A stretch of DNA of 64,000 nucleotides from MED-G105 sp039819085 (GTDB lineage Bacteria > Pseudomonadota > Alphaproteobacteria > Caulobacterales > Parvularculaceae), in NCBI GenBank assembly GCA_039819085.1, contig JBCBSQ010000006.1, positions 1-64,000 on the forward strand, in the 5' to 3' direction. The notes beneath the pieces are model-generated. The model was not told where the DNA came from. It did not search any database and saw only the letters and a list, made by a program, of their open reading frames with translations. Position 1 is the first letter of the stretch; every line of letters begins with the position of its first letter. A program made the position numbers and the translations under genes. Positions 56,181 through 64,000 of the stretch are shown here, in pieces.

Positions 56181-57896
56181 ATGCGGTGGATGTTGATGGT
56201 GTTGGCGGTCGTTGCGGCTTCGGCTTGCGCGAAGCGCTCGGTTGATGACTGGGCGCGGCAGGGAAAGCCTGATGAGGCGACCGCATTGACGCTCGCGCAA
56301 GGCGAGGTCGTTGGCTTTCAGACCGAGGGCGGCGTGCGCGCCTGGCTTGGGCTGCCCTTTGCGGAGCCGCCGAAAGACGAGCTGCGCTATCGCGCGCCGC
56401 GACCTGCGAAGCCCTGGGACGGCCGGCTTGAGGCGGTGGCGTTCGGACCCCGGTGTCCGCAGATGACGAACGGGCTAAATCGCTCCGAAGGCGTCGCGCC
56501 GGGGCTGCGGGTCGGCGATGAGGACTGTCTGCGCCTCAACGTGTTCGCCCCGAGGGACGCATCCGCCGAAGACGGCCTGCCGGTGATGGTCTGGATCCAT
56601 GGCGGCGGGAATGTCTGGGGGCGCGCCGGCGGTTATGATCCATCCGACCTCGTTGTAAATGAAAATGTCATTGTGGTCACGGTTCAGTACCGGTTGGGGC
56701 CGCTTGGATGGTTCGCCCACGAAGCGCTTCGGCGGAGCGCAGAAGGTTCAAACGATCCCCTCGACGCGAGCGCGAACTTCGGGACGCTTGACCTCATCGC
56801 CAGCCTCAATTGGGTGCGCGACAATATTGCGGCGTTCGGCGGCGCCCCTGGAAATGTGACGATTTTCGGGGAGAGCGCCGGCGGCCATAACGTTGTGACG
56901 CTCCTCGCCGCGCCGCAGGCGAAAGGGCTCTTCCACAAGGCGATCATTCAGTCCGGCAGCTTTGATTCCGTCGCCGCCGAGACCGCCGAGCGCGGAGAGG
57001 ATGTGATGAACGCCTCATCAACGATCTTGCGGCGGATCGGGGCGACGACTGCGGAAGACTTGAGAGGCGTCAGCGTTGACGCAATTTTTGACGCCTACTC
57101 GAACGGCGGTATGGGCGTAGACCTGCCGAAAATCATCTCCGGCGACCCCGTTTTGCCGACGCCGACATTGCGCGATGCGTTTACGGATCAATCTACTTTT
57201 AATGCGGTTCCGATCATCTCCGGGACCAATAAGGATGAGATGAAGCTCTTCCAGGCGATGGATCCGGCGCTGGTGAACGCGACCCTTGGTCTGCTGATCA
57301 AGCCCAAGGATCAAGGCTTCTACGACGCGTTGTCTGACTATCAGTCCCGCTTGTGGCGGGTGCGGTCCGTCGACTTGCCCGCCGAGGCGATGGCGGCCGC
57401 CGGCCATGGCGACGTGTGGGGGTATCGTTTCGACTGGGACGAAGGCGGCAAGCTGATTACCACGGACTTTTCGACCTTGTTCGGCGCCGCCCACGCATTC
57501 GAGATTCCGTTCGTATTCGGTAATTTCAAGCTTCTTGGGCCGCTTGACCGTGTCGTGTTCGGCAAAAAGACTGAAACGTCCCGGCGTGAACTATCGCGCG
57601 CTATGCAGCGCTATTGGGGGGCTTTTGCGCGAAACGGCGCGCCGGATGCGGATAGCTTGCCGGCCTGGCCCGCCTATGTCGGCGAGTCTTCCCGGCTGAT
57701 GCGGTTTGACAGCGCTGAGGATGGCGGCGTTGGTGTGATCGAGGGGCGCGATAGCGTTGACGCCATATTGTCCGATCTGGCGGCGGACGCGCGCATAGAC
57801 GATGCTGAGCGCTGCGATATCGCCCGCGCGCTGGCCGGCTGGGCGCCGCAGCTTGAAGGCGGGATCTTGCGCGACAGCGGCTGCGCCGCGGCCTGA
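56181..57896 (+). CDS. Carboxylesterase type B lipoprotein
   Basis: A 571-residue esterase/lipase. The signal is MRWMLMVLAVVAASAC, with a lipobox Cys at about residue 16. Core motifs are GVRAWLGLPFAEPPKDELRYRAP, EDCLRLNVFAP, VMVWIHGGGNVWG (oxyanion hole), VTIFGESAGGHNVVTLLAAP (nucleophile Ser in GESAG) and AHAFEIPFVFGN with the His region. It hydrolyses esters at the periplasmic face of a membrane. GGAGGGG at about 56170-56176 supports the ATG at 56181. Its position after the O-antigen-ligase-like gene suggests trimming of O-acetyl or other ester groups on the glycan, by inference only. Confidence 0.87.
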   Translation: MRWMLMVLAVVAASACAKRSVDDWARQGKPDEATALTLAQGEVVGFQTEGGVRAWLGLPFAEPPKDELRYRAPRPAKPWDGRLEAVAFGPRCPQMTNGLNRSEGVAPGLRVGDEDCLRLNVFAPRDASAEDGLPVMVWIHGGGNVWGRAGGYDPSDLVVNENVIVVTVQYRLGPLGWFAHEALRRSAEGSNDPLDASANFGTLDLIASLNWVRDNIAAFGGAPGNVTIFGESAGGHNVVTLLAAPQAKGLFHKAIIQSGSFDSVAAETAERGEDVMNASSTILRRIGATTAEDLRGVSVDAIFDAYSNGGMGVDLPKIISGDPVLPTPTLRDAFTDQSTFNAVPIISGTNKDEMKLFQAMDPALVNATLGLLIKPKDQGFYDALSDYQSRLWRVRSVDLPAEAMAAAGHGDVWGYRFDWDEGGKLITTDFSTLFGAAHAFEIPFVFGNFKLLGPLDRVVFGKKTETSRRELSRAMQRYWGAFARNGAPDADSLPAWPAYVGESSRLMRFDSAEDGGVGVIEGRDSVDAILSDLAADARIDDAERCDIARALAGWAPQLEGGILRDSGCAAA

Positions 57897-58039
57897 TAGC
57901 CGACGTTTCCGACCCGACAAAAGATGGGCGTCAGCGCTTTTCAATCGCTTGCGCCGCCGCTATGCCGGGCGCTTCTCATGCGGCGGCGCGGCAATCGCGC
58001 GCTCGCCACGCCGTCGACCGGAAGGAGCGCCGCGGTCTC

Positions 58040-58891
58040 ATGTCCCGGATCACCGCCGCTTTTACAAGAGCGAGGGAGGAGCGCAGGGCCGCGTTCATCC
58101 CGTTCATCATGGCGGGCGATCCGGACCTGGAGACGTCGTACCGGCTGTTGACGGCGTTGCCGGACGCAGGCGCGGACATCATTGAGCTTGGCGTTGCGTT
58201 CACCGATCCGATGGCGGACGGTCCGGCGATCCAGGCGGCGGGCCTGCGCGCGCTGAAGGCCGGTCAGACGCTTGACAAGACGCTGGACATGGTGCGTCGG
58301 TTCCGGGCCGAAGGCGGCGAGACGCCGATCGTTCTGATGGGATACGCCAATCCGGTCGAGCGGCGAGGGGCCCAGCAGTTTCCGGCGATCGCGGCGCAGG
58401 CCGGCGTTGACGGGCTGATTGTCGTCGATTTGCCGCCGGAGGAGGACGCGCCCTTGCGCGCCGGCGCGGAGGCGGCCGGGATCGACGTGATCCGGCTTGC
58501 GACCCCGACGACGGATGCAAGCCGGCTGTCGGTCATCCTTAACGGGGCGTCAGGCTTCATCTACTACGTCGCAGTGGCGGGCGTCACGGGCGCGCAGAGC
58601 GCGGCGGAGGCGGAGGTCGCCGAGGCGGTTGCGCGGGTGAAGAACGCCAGTGATCTGCCCGTTGCGGTTGGTTTTGGCGTAAAGACGCCAGAGCAGGCGG
58701 CGGCGTTCGGGGCGGTTGCGGACGCGGTCGTTGTCGGGTCCGCCATTGTCGATCGGCTGGCGGCGGCGGCGGACGGAGACGCCGGGGTGGTTGAGAACCC
58801 GGTCCGCGATCCCGATACTATCGTATCGGAGGTGGCTGCGTTCACCCGTCGCCTTGCGGACGCGGCCCGAAAGCCTCGCGGCGCTGATTAG
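58040..58891 (+). CDS. trpA: Tryptophan synthase alpha subunit
   Basis: A 283-residue TIM barrel that releases indole from indole-3-glycerol phosphate. MSRITAAF, FIPFIMAGDPDLETSYRLL, then IIELGVAFTDPMADGPAIQAAGLRAL, holding the catalytic Glu (IIELG) and Asp (FTDP). LIVVDLPPEED, FIYYVAVAGVTGAQ and AVGFGVKTPEQAAAF follow, with the phosphate-binding glycines. GGAAGGAG at about 58019-58026 is somewhat distant, but the ATG at 58040 matches the family. Separated from trpB by the surface-glycan insert, though on the same strand. Confidence 0.95.
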   Translation: MSRITAAFTRAREERRAAFIPFIMAGDPDLETSYRLLTALPDAGADIIELGVAFTDPMADGPAIQAAGLRALKAGQTLDKTLDMVRRFRAEGGETPIVLMGYANPVERRGAQQFPAIAAQAGVDGLIVVDLPPEEDAPLRAGAEAAGIDVIRLATPTTDASRLSVILNGASGFIYYVAVAGVTGAQSAAEAEVAEAVARVKNASDLPVAVGFGVKTPEQAAAFGAVADAVVVGSAIVDRLAAAADGDAGVVENPVRDPDTIVSEVAAFTRRLADAARKPRGAD

Positions 58892-58997
58892 TCCGCCGGA
58901 CTTGCGGCGCCGATCAGTCGGCCGAATTGATTTTGGCGTTAACTTCGGTTTTGGCGCGCAATAGAATGAACACAGGATCAGTAGAAGGGGAACGCGC

Positions 58998-59969
58998 TTG
59001 AACTGGCTGTCGAATATTACGCCGCCCGGCATCAAGAACATGTTCAAGCGCCAGGATGACGGCGCTGACGCGCTCTGGGTGAAATGCAAGGCGTGCGGGG
59101 AAATGATCTTCCACCGCGATCTGGAGAACACCCATCGCGTGTGCCCGTCCTGCGGCCACCACATGCCGATCTGCGCCGAAGACCGGCTGCACGCCTTTTT
59201 TGACGACGGCAAGTTTGAAGACATAGACCTCCCGGAGACGCCGGCGGACCCGCTGAAGTTCCGTGATGAGCGTCGCTATGCGGACCGAATTCGCGACGCC
59301 CGTCGCAAGACCGGGCGCGCCGACGCAATGCGGGTCGCCGCTGGCCAGGTGCAGGGTTTGCCGATCGTCGCCGCATGTCAGGATTTCGGGTTCATGGGCG
59401 GATCCATGGGCTGCGCCCTCGGCGAGGCGTTTCTGAAAGGCGTCGAAGAGGCGATTTCGCGAAACGCCGCGCTGGTGACGTTCACCGCGTCCGGCGGCGC
59501 GCGCATGCAGGAAGGCATTCTTTCGCTCATGCAGATGCCCCGGACGACCATCGGCGTCCAGATGCTCCGCGAGGCGGGTCTTCCCTACATTGTTGTTCTG
59601 ACCCATCCGACCACAGGCGGCGTGACGGCGTCATTCGCCATGCTCGGCGATGTGCACCTCGCTGAACCCGGCGCCCTGATCGGCTTTGCGGGCCCGCGGG
59701 TGATTGAGCAGACCATCCGCGAAAAACTGCCTGAAGGCTTTCAGCGTTCGGAGTTTCTGCGCGACAAGGGCATGGTTGACATGGTCGTCCACCGCCATGA
59801 GCTGCGCGACGCAATCGGTCGGCTTGTCCGGGTGTTGACGAAAAACGGCTCCGCAAAGTCGCGGGTCGAAGCGTCTTCCATGGAGCTGGCGAGCGCGGCC
59901 GCTCCGCCTGCGAACGATCAGCCGCCTCAGGCTGACGAAGGGGCGCCCATCGATAAGGCTGCTGAGTGA
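58998..59969 (+). CDS. accD: Acetyl-CoA carboxylase carboxyltransferase subunit beta, TTG start
   Basis: A 323-residue AccD, which with AccA transfers carboxyl from biotin to acetyl-CoA for fatty acid synthesis. A four-Cys zinc ribbon, WVKCKACGEMIFHRDLENTH then VCPSCGHHM, opens the protein, followed by the crotonase core (GGSMGCALGEAFLKGVEEAI, FTASGGARMQEGILSLMQM, PTTGGVTASFAMLGDV, FAGPRVIEQTIREKLPEGFQRSEFL). The start is TTG at 58998, seven bases after GAAGGGG (58984-58990); no in-frame ATG lies near the family start. The C-terminal 40 residues are an Ala/Pro-rich tail. folC follows after 190 bases. Confidence 0.95.
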   Translation: MNWLSNITPPGIKNMFKRQDDGADALWVKCKACGEMIFHRDLENTHRVCPSCGHHMPICAEDRLHAFFDDGKFEDIDLPETPADPLKFRDERRYADRIRDARRKTGRADAMRVAAGQVQGLPIVAACQDFGFMGGSMGCALGEAFLKGVEEAISRNAALVTFTASGGARMQEGILSLMQMPRTTIGVQMLREAGLPYIVVLTHPTTGGVTASFAMLGDVHLAEPGALIGFAGPRVIEQTIREKLPEGFQRSEFLRDKGMVDMVVHRHELRDAIGRLVRVLTKNGSAKSRVEASSMELASAAAPPANDQPPQADEGAPIDKAAE

Positions 59970-60159
59970 TCTCGATCGCGGCGTCTTCCGCGCTGGAGTT
60001 GCGCCGCGCGGCGCGCGCAAAGACCGGCTCCGGCGCCCGAAGCAGGGCGTCCGGGTGATCAGCAGGGCCCGATGCGAGCGCAAATTCACCTAATGCGACT
60101 TCGCCTGGAGACTTTTCAGTCTGATCCTCCGGGCCGTCGAATACGAGGCTGTCGAGAAC

Positions 60160-61491
60160 GTGGACTCAACCGGGGCGGACGCAGAGCGTCTTCAGGCGTT
60201 TTTAAGTGATCTATCCGAGCGACGTCCGCGGCTGATCGATCTAAGTCTCGGGCGCGTTGAAGAAACGCTAAAGCGCCTCGGGCGGCCGCATTTGCGCTTG
60301 CCGCCGACGTTTCACGTCGCCGGGACGAACGGCAAGGGCTCCACCGTCGCTTTTCTGAAGGCGATCCTTGAAGCCTCGGATGCGAGCGTGCACGTCTTCA
60401 CGTCTCCGCACCTTGTTCGGTACAATGAGCGCATTACGCTCGCCGGAAGAGAAATTCACGATGCGGAGCTTCTGGATGTTCTGGAGCGCGTGGACGCCGC
60501 CGCGCGCGAGCTGACCTTTTTCGAGACCATCGCCTGCGCCGCCTTTGTCGCCTATGCGGAAACCCCTGCGGATTACCTATTGCTGGAGGTCGGGCTCGGC
60601 GGTCGGCTGGACGCGACGAATGTCGTCGAAGCGCCTCTCTGCGCTGTCGTCTCGGCGATCGGCCTTGATCATCAGGCGTTTCTGGGCGATACGCTCGCGG
60701 CTATCGCGCGCGAGAAAGCCGGCGTCTTCAAGCCCGATCGTCCCGCGGTGATCGGCGCGCAGGAGCCTGAGGCGATGGCGGCGCTCATCGAGGCGGCTGA
60801 CGCTACAGGCGCCAGGGCTTTCGTTCACGGTACGGATTGGACGTTCTGGGAGGAGCGCGGGCGGCTGTCTTTTCAGGATGGGAGCGGCGTCAGCGATCTC
60901 GACCGTCCGCGGCTCATCGGCGCCCATCAGGCGGCGAATGCGGCTCTGGCGGTGGCGGCGTTGCGCGCGGCGGGACTTTCCCTGTCGGATGAGACCATCT
61001 CGAAGGGGTTGTCGTCCGCCGCGTGGCCGGCCCGCATGCAGCGGCTTGGCGCGGGGGACGTTGTCGACGCGCTTGGCGGTGACGATTCGGGCCGTGAAGT
61101 GTGGCTGGACGGCGGCCATAATCCGCATGCGGCGTCGGCGCTCGCGGCGACGCTCGCCGACCTTGACGAACGCAGCCCGAAACCGATCGTCCTGATCGTC
61201 GGTATGCAGGAAACGAAGGACGCTGCGGGGTTCTTTGCGCCTTTCGCCGGCCTCGCCCGCCATGTAGTGACGACGTCGGCGAAGACCCTAAAGGCGAGCG
61301 AGCCGCGCGCGCTTGCGGCGTCGGCGCGTGAGGCGGGCATTCCGACGACGACCTCGGCGGAGCTTTGCGACGCGCTGCGCGCCGCCAATGCTGTGATTGA
61401 CGGTCCCGCCCGTTTTCTGATTGTCGGCTCACTTCACCTCGCGGGGGAGACGCTCGCGATGAACGCCGGTCGGCCGCCCGCTGAGGAATGA
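60160..61491 (+). CDS. folC: Folylpolyglutamate/dihydrofolate synthase, GTG start
   Basis: A 443-residue Mur-ligase-fold enzyme. It adds glutamate to dihydropteroate and folates. The P-loop is FHVAGTNGKGSTVAFL, followed by FTSPHLVRYNERITLAGREI, the omega-loop region, LLLEVGLGGRLDATNVV, LDHQAFLGDTLAAIAREKAGVFK, WLDGGHNPHAA and the C-terminal IVGSLHLAGE. Full length. GTG at 60160 is the likely start; the next frame ATG is far too late. A four-base ATGA overlap joins it to the CPBP gene. Confidence 0.94.
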   Translation: MDSTGADAERLQAFLSDLSERRPRLIDLSLGRVEETLKRLGRPHLRLPPTFHVAGTNGKGSTVAFLKAILEASDASVHVFTSPHLVRYNERITLAGREIHDAELLDVLERVDAAARELTFFETIACAAFVAYAETPADYLLLEVGLGGRLDATNVVEAPLCAVVSAIGLDHQAFLGDTLAAIAREKAGVFKPDRPAVIGAQEPEAMAALIEAADATGARAFVHGTDWTFWEERGRLSFQDGSGVSDLDRPRLIGAHQAANAALAVAALRAAGLSLSDETISKGLSSAAWPARMQRLGAGDVVDALGGDDSGREVWLDGGHNPHAASALAATLADLDERSPKPIVLIVGMQETKDAAGFFAPFAGLARHVVTTSAKTLKASEPRALAASAREAGIPTTTSAELCDALRAANAVIDGPARFLIVGSLHLAGETLAMNAGRPPAEE

Positions 61492-62306
61492 ACGAGCGGG
61501 GACGTTCAATGGCGGCGCATTCGAACGCAGTTTCGAAAGCAGACGGTCCGCAGTCCCCGCTTGCCTTCCTTGTCTTGACGATTTTCTGCGCGGTTCCATT
61601 CTGGCTGCTTGCAGAGTTATTTGACGCCGAAATCATGCCGGGGCTGCCGGTGTCGGCGCTCATGGTCTTCGCGCCAGCCGGCGCCGCATTCGCATTGCGT
61701 CTGCGTGAATCAGGCCTGGCGGGCGCAGGACGTCTGGCGACGCGTGTATTTGATGCGCCTCGGGTTACGTCGTGGATCTGGTATCTGCCCGCGCTCTTTC
61801 TTATGCCGGCGGTCAGCATCGCCGCTTTCGTTGTTTCCTCGCTCGCGGGCGTTGATATTCCGCCTCCGGATTTACAGCCGGCTAAGTTGGCGATGCTGGC
61901 GGCTATCTTTTTTGTCGCTGCGGCGCTGGAGGAAATCGGTTGGGTTGGCTATGCGCTTGATCCGTTGCAGGAGCGCGTCGGCGAGGTGCGCGCCGCCTTG
62001 ACTATTGGCGTTGTATGGGTGGTTTTCCACCTGGCGGCGCTGATTCAGGTCGGCCGATCGGCGGAGTGGATCTTTTGGTGGGCGGTCGGCACGCTCGCCA
62101 TCCGCATTTTCATGACGCGGCTTTACAACGCCGCCGGCGCGAGCGTCTTTCTTGTGTCATTGTTCCACGCGTCGCAGAACGTCTCGTGGCAGGCCTACCC
62201 GGTGCGCGGGTCGCACTATGATCCGCGGCTATTCGGAGCGCTATTCGTGCTCTGCGCGCTTGTGGCTTTCGCCATGCGGCGTCCTTCCAACAGCCGCTCC
62301 GCTTAG
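61488..62306 (+). CDS. CPBP-family (CAAX-like) intramembrane protease, divergent
   Basis: A 272-residue protein with about eight hydrophobic helices and the CPBP layout: AALEEIGWVGYALDPLQERVG as motif 1, VVWVVFHLAAL as motif 2 and LFHASQNVSW as motif 3. In motif 1 the usual Arg of EExxxR is replaced by Val, while the two Glu and the later His residues stay. It may cleave within the membrane or only bind a partner. Two start candidates: ATG at 61488, overlapping the folC stop, or ATG at 61509, which has GGGGA at 61497-61501 seven bases upstream. Convergent with lysK, stops overlapping by four bases. Confidence 0.8.
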   Translation: MNERGRSMAAHSNAVSKADGPQSPLAFLVLTIFCAVPFWLLAELFDAEIMPGLPVSALMVFAPAGAAFALRLRESGLAGAGRLATRVFDAPRVTSWIWYLPALFLMPAVSIAAFVVSSLAGVDIPPPDLQPAKLAMLAAIFFVAAALEEIGWVGYALDPLQERVGEVRAALTIGVVWVVFHLAALIQVGRSAEWIFWWAVGTLAIRIFMTRLYNAAGASVFLVSLFHASQNVSWQAYPVRGSHYDPRLFGALFVLCALVAFAMRRPSNSRSA

Positions 62307-63895
62307 CCCCGCGCAAGCGCCTTATCGATCAGGTCCGCCGTCGCCGCCGCGCCATAGATCTTGGCGAACGGTCCCATACGCGGGCCTTCCGACTGGCCGA
62401 AGACGACTTCGTAAAGGCCCTTGAACCAGTCGCGGATGTTTTCGAACTCCTGCGCCTTGCCGGCGGAAAACGTCGCGGTCTGATAGTCGTCCTCGCTGGC
62501 GTCGTCGCCGAGCGCGCGCAAGGCCGCGCTTAACGCTTCAAGGGCGGCGCGCTCTTTTTCCGTGGGCGCGCGGAAAGACTTCTTCGGCGCGACGAAGCGA
62601 TCGAAATAGGCGCGCGCGTGCGCGATCATGTCATCCGTCGCCGAAAGGGTCGCTTCGTCCGCATCGGGACGATATTTGCGAATGAAGCCCTTCAGGAGGT
62701 CCTTGTCCGCGTCGCCGACGGCGCTGACGAGCGTTAGCAGCATGCCATAGCTGACGGGCGGCGTCGTTTCCGGCGGCGCGCCCTCATGGATGTGCCAGGC
62801 GGGATTGTCGACCGCTTTTGCGCCCTCCTGTGAGCGGAACTTCTCGACGTGCGCCCAGTAATCGTCCGCGGTCTTCGGGATAATGTCGAAGTAGAGCTTC
62901 TTCGCCGCCTTCGGGTTCTGGAACATGAAAAGCGCCAGGCTTTCCGGCGATGCGTAGGTCAGCCACTCGTCGATCGATATGCCGTTGCCTTTGGTTTTTG
63001 AGATTTTCTTGCCTTCCTCGTCGAGGAAGAGCTGGTAGTTGAAACCGGCGGGCGGCTCCGCGCCGAGCGCGCGGGCGATACGTGAGGACAGCCGAACGGA
63101 TTCAGTTAGGTCTTCGCCGGACATTTCATAGTCGACGCCGAGCGCCACCCAGCGGCCCGCCCAGTCGGCTTTCCATTGCAGCTTCGCCGCGCCCCCGAGA
63201 ACAGAGCCTTCCGTGCGCGCTCCATCTTCGTCCTCGAAGACGATGCGGCCTGTCTCAGCGTCGTATTCGATGAGCGGCACGTAGAGAACGCGCCCGGTCT
63301 TCGGCGAAAGCGGCAGAATGGGGGAATAGGTCGCGCGCCGCTCTTCGCCGAGGGTTGGCAGGATGATCTCCATCACCGCGTCGTAATTCTTCAGGACACG
63401 CAGCATTGTCTCGTCAAACGCGCCTGAACGGTACTGCTCCGTCGCCGACAGGAATTCATAGTCGAAGCTGAACTGGTCGAGGAACGCCCGCAAGGCGGCG
63501 TTGTTGTGGTGGGCGAAGCTCGGGTGCTCTGTGTCGAAGGGGTTGGGCACAGAGGTTAAGGGCTTTTGGAGGTGCGGCTCGAGGCGGTCCTGGTTCGGCA
63601 GTTGCGGCGGCACTTTGCGCATGCCGTCCATGTCATCGGAGAAGCAGATGAGGCGCGTCGGGCGGGCGGTGAGCGCTTCAAAGGCGCGCCGCACCATGGT
63701 CGTGCGCACCACTTCGCCGAATGTGCCGATATGCGGCGGACCTGAAGGTCCGTAGCCGGTCTGAAAGACGATCGGGCGATCTTCCGCGCCGCCGCTCTCC
63801 ATCTTCGAGAGGCGTTTGATGAGCGCGCGCGCCTCGGCGAACGGCCAGGCTTTGGCCGCTTCGAAATCCTCATGGGTGAATGCGCGCGCAGGCAT
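62303..63895 (-). CDS. lysK: Class I (archaeal-type) lysyl-tRNA synthetase
   Basis: A 530-residue class I LysRS. The HIGH-type motif is in YGPSGPPHIGTFGEVVRTTMV near residue 50, the KMSKS-type motif is DEEGKKISKTKGNGISIDEWL near residue 295, and FSDDMDGMRKVP and LSPKTGRVLYVPLIEYD are typical of the class I branch. It charges tRNA-Lys in the cytoplasm. Most bacteria use the unrelated class II LysRS; alphaproteobacteria are a known exception. The C-terminal alpha-helical domain closes the protein (EDDYQTATFSAG and FENIRDWFKGLYEVVFGQSEGPRMG). ATG at 63893-63895. Confidence 0.95.
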   Translation of the reverse strand: MPARAFTHEDFEAAKAWPFAEARALIKRLSKMESGGAEDRPIVFQTGYGPSGPPHIGTFGEVVRTTMVRRAFEALTARPTRLICFSDDMDGMRKVPPQLPNQDRLEPHLQKPLTSVPNPFDTEHPSFAHHNNAALRAFLDQFSFDYEFLSATEQYRSGAFDETMLRVLKNYDAVMEIILPTLGEERRATYSPILPLSPKTGRVLYVPLIEYDAETGRIVFEDEDGARTEGSVLGGAAKLQWKADWAGRWVALGVDYEMSGEDLTESVRLSSRIARALGAEPPAGFNYQLFLDEEGKKISKTKGNGISIDEWLTYASPESLALFMFQNPKAAKKLYFDIIPKTADDYWAHVEKFRSQEGAKAVDNPAWHIHEGAPPETTPPVSYGMLLTLVSAVGDADKDLLKGFIRKYRPDADEATLSATDDMIAHARAYFDRFVAPKKSFRAPTEKERAALEALSAALRALGDDASEDDYQTATFSAGKAQEFENIRDWFKGLYEVVFGQSEGPRMGPFAKIYGAAATADLIDKALARG

Positions 63896-64000
63896 GACGT
63901 CGTGTCTCCGGAAGTGGCGTCGAATTGAAGAATCTGCTTCGTGGACACAACGCAGGCGGATTTGTCAAACTGACCTGGATGAATCCGAACGCGCGCGCCG
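63896..64000. other. Upstream region of lysK at the window edge
   Basis: 105 bases upstream of lysK, containing its promoter if it is not part of a longer transcript. No gene start or RNA gene could be recognised before the window ends. Confidence 0.3.

Noticed and set aside
1..64000. tRNA, rRNA, CRISPR arrays, insertion sequences, prophage or integrase genes
   Set aside because: I scanned by eye for T-loop sequences (GTTCGAATC type), direct repeats with spacers, terminal inverted repeats and transposase motifs, and found none that hold.

Overview
The window is a chromosomal stretch of a high-GC alphaproteobacterium. It is gene-dense, both strands are used, and there is no plasmid, phage or insertion-sequence content. 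Gene order points to this class: ihfB-lapA-trpF-trpB, hrcA-grpE divergent from rph, ubiE-ubiB next to coaBC, an archaeal-type class I lysyl-tRNA synthetase, and a bacterial ceramide cluster of the type known from Caulobacter. A Caulobacterales/Parvularculales-like marine organism is my best guess; the family cannot be fixed from the sequence alone. I saw no tRNA, rRNA, CRISPR array or mobile element.

Layout. 1-7.8 kb: the 3' end of dapB, a membrane-anchored retropepsin-like protease, a UbiH-type hydroxylase, an ammonium transporter, ftsK and AMP nucleosidase. 7.8-16 kb: a sphingolipid (ceramide) locus. On the minus strand it reads fatty-acyl-AMP ligase, ceramide reductase, ACP, serine palmitoyltransferase, a DUF2141 protein, ceramide synthase (GNAT fold) and a glutaminyl cyclase; a di-iron fatty acid hydroxylase diverges from it. 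16-30 kb: K+-independent H+-pyrophosphatase, a lipoprotein, DUF817 protein and HAD phosphatase, threonine aldolase, HDAC-like protein with ferrochelatase, a PiT-like permease, a second acyl-activating enzyme, pyrF and nth. 30-36.7 kb: glyoxalase I, a Nat-type ABC exporter, a zf-CHCC protein, an orphan ABC ATPase and a lipoprotein peptidase.

36.8-40.8 kb: the least explained unit. A membrane-bound LytTR transcription factor is followed by four tightly packed or overlapping genes: two DUF1538 membrane proteins, a PII-like protein and a CBS-domain protein. This looks like a transporter or channel under nucleotide or metabolite control. I rate it the best candidate for an undescribed system here.

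40.8-50.9 kb: an acyltransferase and RNase PH with an uncharacterised membrane protein, hrcA-grpE, coaBC, a PcfJ-like protein inserted between coaBC and ubiB, then ubiB and ubiE. 51-64 kb: ihfB-lapA-trpF-trpB, then a cell-surface glycan insert (glycosyltransferase, O-antigen-ligase-like protein, carboxylesterase lipoprotein) that separates trpB from trpA, then trpA-accD-folC, a CPBP protein and lysK. trpF appears to start at CTG, accD at TTG and folC at GTG.
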